DNA of 5,543 nt from NCBI GenBank assembly GCA_021850745.1, contig JAJZKX010000149.1, positions 1-5,543 on the forward strand, in the 5' to 3' direction. Below the pieces are notes generated by a model. It made no database searches. It worked only from the letters and a program-made list of their open reading frames with translations, and had not been told where the DNA came from. Position numbers and translations under genes: made by a program. Origin of the DNA: Thermoplasmata archaeon. GTDB taxonomy: Archaea; Thermoplasmatota; Thermoplasmata; Thermoplasmatales; Thermoplasmataceae. Below are positions 1-5,543 of this stretch, one piece after another. Positions within the stretch are counted from its first letter, which is position 1; each line of letters begins with the position of its first letter.

Positions 1-716
1 GAAAGAACGATGTAGATGAGCCAGTTGACAAGGACAGAAGAAATTTCTTCAAGTTCCTTGGAGTGGCGGCAATTGCCGCCGGTGGCATAGGGGCACTGCG
101 TGGCGTGCTGGAGAATGTGAGCCCGCCAATTACGGCGGCATTCAGTTCCTTTCCCACCCTGTTACTTTACTCTCAGAGCGGCAAGCCAATCGGCACCAGC
201 GATCTCAAGGTTAATAATTCAACCATTGTACTCTTTGATTATCCACTGCAGAACGAGCCTAATTTTCTTCTCAGGCTTGGAGACAGCAGCAACAATGATC
301 AGGCAATAGATCCCACAACAGTGACAATACCCGCAACCGGCAAAACTTTCACATCAGCAGGAGGAGTGGGGCCATACAAGTCGGTGGTGGCCTCCAGCGC
401 AATTTGCCAGCACCTTGGATGCATCCCGCCAATAATACATTTCTATCCACCATCATCATCTTCATACCCTGGCAAGGTACACTGCAACTGCCATGGCAGC
501 ACATATGATCCATACAAGGGATTCGCAGTGGTAACTGGCCCCACCACTCATCCGCTGCCCAACACTGTTCTGGCTTATGATTCTTCAAAAGATCAATACA
601 GTGTTACTAGCCTTGTGGGTCCAACCATATATGGACATTCCAGTGATTTGAGCGGTGGAAGCCTGCTTCCCTCCTCGACATATACAGAAATTACAACGTT
701 AACTCCTACAAGCTGA
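1..716 (+). CDS. Rieske [2Fe-2S] protein, Tat-exported, 5'-partial (SoxL/SoxF/PetA type)
   Basis: This is the iron-sulfur subunit of a quinol-oxidising bc-type complex. It takes one electron from quinol at the Qo site of cytochrome b and passes it to an acceptor on the outer face of the membrane. Both cluster boxes are intact: CQHLGC (405-422) and CNCHGS (483-500). They supply two Cys and two His ligands plus the disulfide pair, and these are the only four cysteines visible. A GPTTHPLP segment after box II matches the family's Pro loop. The frame is open to the left edge with no in-frame ATG or GTG before 63. A GTG at 63 lies inside the hydrophobic part of a Tat signal, so it is not the true start. 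About 237 residues are visible. The loop between the boxes is longer than in mitochondrial proteins. The stop is 9 bp before the cytochrome b start, which implies co-transcription. The family is certain; the SoxL/SoxF subtype is not. Confidence 0.95.
   Translation, partial: KNDVDEPVDKDRRNFFKFLGVAAIAAGGIGALRGVLENVSPPITAAFSSFPTLLLYSQSGKPIGTSDLKVNNSTIVLFDYPLQNEPNFLLRLGDSSNNDQAIDPTTVTIPATGKTFTSAGGVGPYKSVVASSAICQHLGCIPPIIHFYPPSSSSYPGKVHCNCHGSTYDPYKGFAVVTGPTTHPLPNTVLAYDSSKDQYSVTSLVGPTIYGHSSDLSGGSLLPSSTYTEITTLTPTS
33..104 (+). other. Twin-arginine signal/anchor of the Rieske protein
   Basis: Reading the Rieske frame upstream of 63 gives DRRNFFKF (33-56), with consecutive arginines at 36-41. A short Ala/Gly-rich hydrophobic stretch follows (VAAIAAGGIGAL, ending near 98). 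This fits the Tat consensus (S/T)RRxFLK, with Asp in the first position. Rieske proteins of bc complexes are known Tat substrates, because the cluster is inserted before export, and the signal often stays as an uncleaved membrane anchor. No Ala-X-Ala cleavage site is clear after the hydrophobic stretch, which favours an anchor, though this is inference. Confidence 0.8.
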
Positions 717-720
717 GGTG
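715..720 (+). promoter_or_regulatory. Shine-Dalgarno site for cytochrome b
   Basis: GAGGTG overlaps the TGA stop of the Rieske gene and ends 5 bases before the ATG at 726. It complements the usual archaeal 16S 3' end (ending ...CACCUCCU). It supports 726 as the start and suggests that the gene is translated from a shared transcript with the Rieske gene. Confidence 0.7.
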
Positions 721-725
721 CAGTT

Positions 726-2342
726 ATGCCGAATGAAAAAAAGGAAAACATGATTGAAAAGATAATGAATGAACCCCAGCCCATACCACGTAAGGTTCCG
801 GATTATATGAGATCCAAGGGGGGCGGCTGGTTCTGGACCGGCGCAATGGTAATGTTCGCCTTTCTCTATGAAGTTATCACTGGTCTCATTCTGCTGCTTT
901 ACTACGAACCTTCAAACGCGTATGCAAGTACAGAGGCTTTTCTCTCCAGCACGCCATTTGGTTCGTTCATCCTGACAACACATCTTTACGGCGCATATGC
1001 TATGGTGGTTTTGGTCTATATACACCTTCTGAGGAATCTTTATGAAGGCGCCTACAAGCATCCACGTGAAAGCCAGTGGCTGACAGGCGTTCTCCTTCTG
1101 GTGACAACACTTGGTGCTGGGTTCTTCGGCTATTCAATGAGCGGAGATGTGCTTTCGGCAGATGCCACCGATGTAGGCCGAGGCATAGCAGGCGGATTCC
1201 CTGTAATTGGAAACTGGATTCTGGGCATATTCTTCGGAAACGGTACTCAACTTTCTCTGTTTTCACGAATGCTTGCCTGGCACATAATTCTCGTGGCTGT
1301 TATTGGTCTTCTGTTTGCTGTGCATTTCTTCATGGCAGAATACAACACCATCATGCCAAGGAGGGAGGAATCGGGCTATAAGGCTCCGGCAATTGATCAT
1401 GATGATGGAAGCTACAAACCATGGTATCCTTACAATCTTGTGTATATGATTCAACTGATGCTTCTGACATTCGGGATTATCATAATAGTCCCGTCCATTC
1501 TGGCATTGCTTCCGGGCGTTCCACCACTTTTCTCGCCATTCCCCCAGGTATCGCCAACAAGCCCCCTTGCAGCAAGTGTCCCGGCATATCCACCATGGTT
1601 CCTGCTGTTTGTTTACAAGGAGCTTGACTTCCAGTTTGCACAGTCCTTAACACCATTCTGGGCCACAGTGATATTCGCAGGAATGCCGCTGGTTTATCTC
1701 CTGATTCTTCCATATGTTGACAAGAGCAGTTCACTTAAAATGAGGGACAGGCCCATAACAGTATCCTTTGCGATTCTTGGCACGATTTACCTCGCCAGTC
1801 TTTCACTCTGGGGGGCACTTACTCCTGGTATTGCAATAGCAAACTGGAAAGTTGCGCTGTTCTTCTTCCTGCCAGGCATTGCAATCATCTCGCTCACCTG
1901 GGTTATAGCAGATGCAATGAAAAAAGAGAAGATTCATGTAAGGAATGCCCCGTGGGCATTTGCAACAATGGCCATAATGGCAGTTTCCGCATTTGGATCT
2001 GGTATGCTCATACTTGCAGACATCAGGGCGCCATCATTACTGTACACCATCTCAATGATACTCACACTGATGGTAACAGCAATCTCAGCCGCAGTGGTGA
2101 TCGCCATTTCAAGGGGCATATTTACGCAGCGTGCCGATGTTTACAAGCCCATGAGCAAGAATGCCTATACACTGGCGGGTTCTGGATTCACAGCATCAGC
2201 AATATTCATACTCTTCGAAATTTCAGTGATCAACCCTGACACCGTGTTCAAAACTTCGCTGTACGCAATTGGGCTGGGTGTCATATTGCTGATTGGCGGT
2301 GCAGTTCTGAGAATGTACAGGGCTACCATTTACCATGAATGA
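726..2342 (+). CDS. Cytochrome b subunit of archaeal bc-type quinol oxidase complex, C-terminally extended
   Basis: This is the membrane diheme subunit (538 aa) that carries the quinol-oxidation and quinone-reduction sites and works with the Rieske protein encoded just upstream. Four histidines form two pairs with bc1-type 14-residue spacing: H86/H100 (981-983, 1023-1025) in helix B and H186/H200 (1281-1283, 1323-1325) in helix D. The family landmarks YEP (60-62), RNLYEGAYK (103-111) and PxIG (159-162) are present. The Qo tetrapeptide is PPWF (289-292; 1590-1601), where mitochondria have PEWY. About eight core helices end near residue 397. Some 140 further residues follow, with about four more hydrophobic helices near 409-430, 437-462, 480-500 and 510-529. 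There is no cysteine in the protein, so no b6f-like covalent heme is expected. The start is supported by the GAGGTG site. Family assignment is secure; which of the archaeal paralogues (SoxC, SoxG or SoxN type) it matches is not. Confidence 0.95.
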   Translation: MPNEKKENMIEKIMNEPQPIPRKVPDYMRSKGGGWFWTGAMVMFAFLYEVITGLILLLYYEPSNAYASTEAFLSSTPFGSFILTTHLYGAYAMVVLVYIHLLRNLYEGAYKHPRESQWLTGVLLLVTTLGAGFFGYSMSGDVLSADATDVGRGIAGGFPVIGNWILGIFFGNGTQLSLFSRMLAWHIILVAVIGLLFAVHFFMAEYNTIMPRREESGYKAPAIDHDDGSYKPWYPYNLVYMIQLMLLTFGIIIIVPSILALLPGVPPLFSPFPQVSPTSPLAASVPAYPPWFLLFVYKELDFQFAQSLTPFWATVIFAGMPLVYLLILPYVDKSSSLKMRDRPITVSFAILGTIYLASLSLWGALTPGIAIANWKVALFFFLPGIAIISLTWVIADAMKKEKIHVRNAPWAFATMAIMAVSAFGSGMLILADIRAPSLLYTISMILTLMVTAISAAVVIAISRGIFTQRADVYKPMSKNAYTLAGSGFTASAIFILFEISVINPDTVFKTSLYAIGLGVILLIGGAVLRMYRATIYHE

Positions 2343-2347
2343 TAGCC

Positions 2348-2354
2348 TAAATAA
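2348..2354 (+). promoter_or_regulatory. Possible archaeal TATA (box A) element for the 501-aa membrane protein
   Basis: TAAATAA is centred about 28 bases before the ATG at 2379. That is the spacing expected if transcription starts at or next to the start codon and gives a leaderless mRNA, which is common in many archaea including Thermoplasmatales. The start has no convincing Shine-Dalgarno sequence (only GGTAG at 2371-2375), which fits. The match to box A is imperfect and AT-rich gaps give such matches by chance, so this is a weak call. Confidence 0.25.
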
Positions 2355-2359
2355 CCCAC

Positions 2360-2370
2360 TTTTTATTTTT
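2360..2370 (+). terminator. T-tract, possible archaeal terminator after cytochrome b
   Basis: Ten of eleven bases are T (TTTTTATTTTT), starting 18 bases after the cytochrome b stop. Archaeal RNA polymerase can terminate at such coding-strand T-runs without a hairpin. If active, it would end the Rieske-cytochrome b transcript before the next gene, at least partly. It may instead be only the AT-rich part of a promoter. Confidence 0.35.
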
Positions 2371-2378
2371 GGTAGCAT

Positions 2379-3884
2379 ATGTTGAATCAGAGAAAAACGC
2401 TGGAGGCACTGGCTTTCTCCCTGAGCTTTATCCTATTTTTTATCTCAATACTTATGGCATATGAACTGGGGAATCTTGTTATTGATACTGCTGCAGTTAG
2501 TTCTATGGCAATAATCGTCACAATAATGGTACTTTTCTATGCTCTGCAGCCTGTCTTCATGAAATACTGGCACCCACTTCAGCTTTACCTGGCTTCCTTC
2601 ACACTTACCTTCCTTTTATTCCTTACTGTTGCGTTTGCAGCTTTTCCACAGTTCTTCATGCTTGTATCTTCCCTGGGGCTATTTCTGATTTACTATGTAC
2701 TTTCCATCAGGGACACAGGAGATCTTAAGGTCAGGGTTCCTACTTTTTTCATCACGCTGGCTCTTATGGCCATAATAGGTAGTATTGTGGGGCCGGCAAA
2801 TCAGCCTCCTGGATTTCCTGTAACAATTGAGAGTACAGCCTCCATGTTCGTATTCATCGGCCTCAAGGTTCCGCTTCTTGAAAAGTTTGGCATAACTGTT
2901 CTTTCAACAAAGATCAACATGATTCTCAGCCCAGTGGAGCTAATTCTCTTCTTCGGAATAGCGGCATTAGTTTCGGAGAATTATCACGAGATAATAACAT
3001 ACCTGACCGGTCATAAGTCATTCTCCAACAGACTGGGGGTTGCTGTATACGGGTTGACAGGGGCACTCAGCTGCCAGTGCGAGAGTTTTATTGCTCTCCT
3101 TCCGGCTGTGAGCATACTCCTGATTGATGAAATTCTTGTTCCCATGATCTTTGTAAGTGCTGCCCTCCTGGCTGGCACGTATTTACTTGTTTCAAGGCTC
3201 TACAGGAGGAAACATTACGTAGCTTTTTTCATGCCGGACATGTGGAAAGGCGTGAAAACATTGAAGATTGTATTTGTCGCCTTCATACTGGTTTCCGTGC
3301 CAGTGCTTTTCACAATCGGTATCTACTATTCCTGGCAGAGATACGCATTATTTTTCTTCCTTTCCAATATGTTGATGGTACTTGTTGGCTATGTATTCAT
3401 GGTTGAGCTTTTCCGCATAATCCCTTACGGCAAATCTTCCAGATGGATCAGTTCTGGAATGGCATTTCTTGGAACATTTATCCCTGTTGTCTGGTTCTTG
3501 CCGTTCATGACGGAGGCAGCTTACCATTCACCATCAATATTCGGTGTAATGACCATTTCAGGATTCGCCGGTGGAGTACTTCTGGGTACCGCATATTCAA
3601 TGCTGGATAGAAATGACAGATATGTGTTCAACGAATACATAACAGTTATATTCAGCCTGCTTCCCCTGACAATTTTTTACATAACAGACAGACTGCAGAA
3701 AGCAATATGGCCATCATTCACCCTTTCAGGCCAGACTGAATTTTCAATCGTTGCATGGCTCGTGATGCTCCCTGTCATGTGGTATGCCACCCATCAGGCA
3801 CTGAATCATCTGGCTTTTGTTCAGGGAGGCGTTCTTACTTCACGTAAAGGTGTCAGGTCAGAAGTAAAGGATCCGGAAGATTAG
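2379..3884 (+). CDS. Polytopic membrane protein of unknown function with an SCQCE motif
   Basis: I do not recognise the family of this 501-aa protein. It is hydrophobic almost throughout, with roughly 13-15 likely membrane helices (for example near 8-30, 40-60, 67-89, 91-110, 119-139, 217-248, 250-272, 293-315, 321-345, 357-377, 384-406, 419-436 and 454-472). Soluble parts are short: a basic loop at 273-279 (RLYRRKH) and a charged tail from about 489. The only two cysteines lie in SCQCE (231-235; 3069-3083), within a hydrophobic segment and preceded by GLTGAL. No heme-pair histidine spacing, ATPase or transporter signature was seen. The start is well fixed because an in-frame TAG lies two codons upstream (2373-2375). 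It follows cytochrome b by 36 bp on the same strand, so an accessory, assembly or CbsB-like role in the complex is possible but is only inferred from position. That it is a real gene is near certain. Confidence 0.9.
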   Translation: MLNQRKTLEALAFSLSFILFFISILMAYELGNLVIDTAAVSSMAIIVTIMVLFYALQPVFMKYWHPLQLYLASFTLTFLLFLTVAFAAFPQFFMLVSSLGLFLIYYVLSIRDTGDLKVRVPTFFITLALMAIIGSIVGPANQPPGFPVTIESTASMFVFIGLKVPLLEKFGITVLSTKINMILSPVELILFFGIAALVSENYHEIITYLTGHKSFSNRLGVAVYGLTGALSCQCESFIALLPAVSILLIDEILVPMIFVSAALLAGTYLLVSRLYRRKHYVAFFMPDMWKGVKTLKIVFVAFILVSVPVLFTIGIYYSWQRYALFFFLSNMLMVLVGYVFMVELFRIIPYGKSSRWISSGMAFLGTFIPVVWFLPFMTEAAYHSPSIFGVMTISGFAGGVLLGTAYSMLDRNDRYVFNEYITVIFSLLPLTIFYITDRLQKAIWPSFTLSGQTEFSIVAWLVMLPVMWYATHQALNHLAFVQGGVLTSRKGVRSEVKDPED

Positions 3885-3893
3885 GAGTCCCCA

Positions 3894-5543
3894 TCACGCT
3901 TTGGAAGCCACAACCGATCTTACTGAACTGCCAAAGGAAGTGATCCTGAAGGACCGCTTCAGAATGAGGGAATTCAGAACCACACTTGTTGAGCTGAGCC
4001 CCATTGCAAGCGCAGAGAGCATTGGCAGGAAGGAATAGATGCCAAGTCCGAAGGCGGGCACAAGTATTCCGGCGGCAACGGGAATGAGAATGGTATTATA
4101 TCCTATGGCCCACCCAATATTCTGCCTGATCTTCCTCATGGAGAGCCTTGCCATGACCATTGCTTCCGCGACAAGGGTTAGATCATCCCTGGCGAGAATC
4201 AGGTCGCCTGCGTCCATGGCTATGTCTGAGGCATTTGACACTGCAATGCCGGCATCGGAAGTTTCCATTACAACCGAATCATTTATGCCATCGCCCACAA
4301 ATGCCACAAACTCCCCTTTTTCCTGGTAGCCCTGTATGATGGCAGCCTTCTCCTCCGGGGTGCATTCGCCCTCGTAGATATCAATGCCTGTGCTTCCTGC
4401 AACCGATTCAACAGCATCCCTTCTGTCTCCTGATACCATGGCAACCTTCATTCCCATTTCATGGAGTTTCGCCACAACACTAGGCATTTCGGGGCGAATT
4501 TTATATTCCATGAAAATGGTGCCGGCAGACATGCCATCAACTGACATTGAGACGGCGGATCCTGTGGTCTCTCTGGATTTTTCCATGATTATCATGTGAC
4601 CGCCAACACTCCCCTGAATCCCGGTTCCAGGTTTTTCAGAAACATCCGACGCTGCGGATTCCAATGTGCCATGTTCCCTGCAGTATCTTGCTATGGCTCT
4701 TGCCACAGGATGGTTTGAATGGGATTCAATTGCGTACGCATATGAGAGAAATTCGTCCATTTCCATATTGGTCTCAATCCTTGCAATTGAGGGTACGGAT
4801 TCCGTAACAGTTCCTGTCTTATCAAATACCACCATGGTTGTTCTGGCCAGCCTGTCAAGGACACTGGTATTCTTGAACAGTATACCTTTTGATGATGCCG
4901 TTGACGAAGTGATGAGCATGACTATTGGTGCAGCAAGCCCAATGGCACATGGGCATGCGATTACGACAACTGAAACAAAGGCAAGGACAGGAATGGAAAT
5001 GTCCAGGCCTGTGCCACGCAGTATCATCGCCCATGTGATGGCAGAGATTGCAGCAGAAATCAGTACAACCGGAACAAAGTACGTAGAGAAAATGTCCGCA
5101 ACTCTCTGTATCTTGGCACGGCCTGAAGACGCTGCCTGAAGCATTTCATAGATTCTGGATATGGTGGAATCCTGCCCTGCCTTTTCAACGAGGACTGTAA
5201 TAGCACCGTTCATGTTTTTCATGCCGGATATTACATGGTCGCCAGGCTTTACGGTTACCGGCTCCTGCTCCCCCGTTATGGCGGATGGGTCAACATCGCC
5301 TGTTCCATCATCCACGGTGCCGTCGGCAAGAATGACTTCTCCAGCGCGGATGCTTATTCTGTCCCCGGCCTTCACCTGATCGGCAGGTATGTCCTTCACA
5401 CCGCTATACGTGACAAGATGTGCTGTTTTAGGCATTATCTCCAGCAGTCTGGATGCAGCATCACCTGCAGACTTCTTTGTTACTGATTCTATGAAGCTTC
5501 CCGTGAGAATAAGCGTGATTATGAACGACGACGCATCGAAATA
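3894..5543 (-). CDS. copA: Copper-translocating P1B-1 ATPase (CopA-like), N-terminus outside window
   Basis: This pump moves Cu(+) (or Ag(+)) out of the cytoplasm using ATP. The C-terminal 549 residues are visible and the frame is open to the right edge. An ATG at 5435 is internal, because the codons before it read as a membrane helix and linker normal for the family (YFDASSF... to LLEIMPKTA). Motifs in order: actuator TGE (5268-5276), metal-site CPC in ACPCAIGL (4947-4955), phosphorylated Asp in DKTGT (4809-4823), nucleotide-domain SxxHP (HP at residues 242-243 counted from that ATG), GxGxxG (270-275), and GDGIND (4278-4295). The last two helices carry N-x6-YN-x4-P (4080-4121) and MxxSS (3990-4004), the combination that defines Cu(+)-type P1B-1 pumps. 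Any N-terminal metal-binding domain and the first helices are outside. GDGIND is followed by SVVM where relatives usually have APAL. The gene converges on its neighbour with 9 bp between stops; its promoter is not visible. Confidence 0.95.
   Translation of the reverse strand, partial: YFDASSFIITLILTGSFIESVTKKSAGDAASRLLEIMPKTAHLVTYSGVKDIPADQVKAGDRISIRAGEVILADGTVDDGTGDVDPSAITGEQEPVTVKPGDHVISGMKNMNGAITVLVEKAGQDSTISRIYEMLQAASSGRAKIQRVADIFSTYFVPVVLISAAISAITWAMILRGTGLDISIPVLAFVSVVVIACPCAIGLAAPIVMLITSSTASSKGILFKNTSVLDRLARTTMVVFDKTGTVTESVPSIARIETNMEMDEFLSYAYAIESHSNHPVARAIARYCREHGTLESAASDVSEKPGTGIQGSVGGHMIIMEKSRETTGSAVSMSVDGMSAGTIFMEYKIRPEMPSVVAKLHEMGMKVAMVSGDRRDAVESVAGSTGIDIYEGECTPEEKAAIIQGYQEKGEFVAFVGDGINDSVVMETSDAGIAVSNASDIAMDAGDLILARDDLTLVAEAMVMARLSMRKIRQNIGWAIGYNTILIPVAAGILVPAFGLGIYSFLPMLSALAMGLSSTSVVLNSLILKRSFRITSFGSSVRSVVASKA

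Noticed and set aside
451..465. CATCATCATC short repeat in the Rieske gene
   Set aside because: As a repeat element it is only a few triplets within a coding serine run. It is mentioned only as part of the inter-box loop.
1359..1369. Strong Shine-Dalgarno-like AGGAGGGAGGA
   Set aside because: It encodes the loop residues RREE of cytochrome b, and no start codon of a plausible gene follows at the right distance.
1076..1381. 101-codon open frame on the + strand inside cytochrome b
   Set aside because: It overlaps the heme-helix coding region in another frame. The product is rich in Cys, Arg and His with no domain, typical of a shadow frame.
4666..5139. 157-codon open frame on the + strand
   Set aside because: It lies wholly antisense to the copper ATPase, whose minus-strand frame carries all the family motifs. 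The + translation shows no recognisable domain and there is no promoter or ribosome site.
5433..5435. ATG as the start of the copper ATPase
   Set aside because: The frame stays open to the window edge, and the 36 codons before it encode the expected membrane helix and linker (YFDASSF, LLEIMPKTA), so this Met is internal.
3894..5543. Zinc/cadmium (P1B-2) or Kdp-type specificity for the ATPase
   Set aside because: The last helices carry N-x6-YN-x4-P and MxxSS with CPC, which define the Cu(+) P1B-1 group. The Lys and Asp residues typical of the zinc group are not seen there.

Overview
The window looks archaeal, most likely from an acidophilic, aerobic member of the Thermoplasmatales or a relative. 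This is inferred from several points. A Rieske protein is paired with a cytochrome b and no cytochrome c1 gene follows. The quinol-oxidation (Qo) motif is PPWF, a variant I know only from archaea. AGG/AGA are used heavily for arginine, one gene start has a GAGGTG ribosome-binding site, and another start looks leaderless. GC content is moderate by eye. No 16S or other phylogenetic marker is present, so the placement is tentative.

Layout. Bases 1-716 (+) hold a Tat-exported Rieske iron-sulfur protein whose start lies left of the window. Nine bases later, 726-2342 (+) encodes a long cytochrome b with all four heme histidines and about four extra C-terminal membrane helices. A 36-bp gap follows, with a T-tract and a possible TATA element. 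Then 2379-3884 (+) encodes a 501-residue, almost entirely hydrophobic protein that I cannot assign to a family. Convergent to it, with 9 bp between the stop codons, 3894-5543 (-) encodes the C-terminal 549 residues of a Cu(+)-type P1B ATPase (CopA). Its N-terminus lies right of the window. There is no gene-free stretch over 40 bp, and I saw no RNA genes, insertion sequences, CRISPR arrays or long repeats.

How the genes work together. The Rieske protein and cytochrome b would form the core of a quinol-oxidising bc-type complex. It would pass electrons from a membrane quinol through the [2Fe-2S] cluster to a periplasm-side carrier, perhaps a blue copper protein such as sulfocyanin encoded elsewhere, and on to a terminal oxidase. 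The unassigned membrane protein follows on the same strand and may be an accessory or assembly subunit; its only two cysteines form an SCQCE motif. The copper ATPase is on the opposite strand and separately transcribed. Its link to respiration is circumstantial: copper homeostasis is important both in metal-rich acidic habitats and for heme-copper oxidases.

The points most worth a second look are the unassigned membrane protein with its CxC motif, the divergent Qo/cd region of cytochrome b, its C-terminal extension, and the enlarged loop between the two Rieske cluster boxes.
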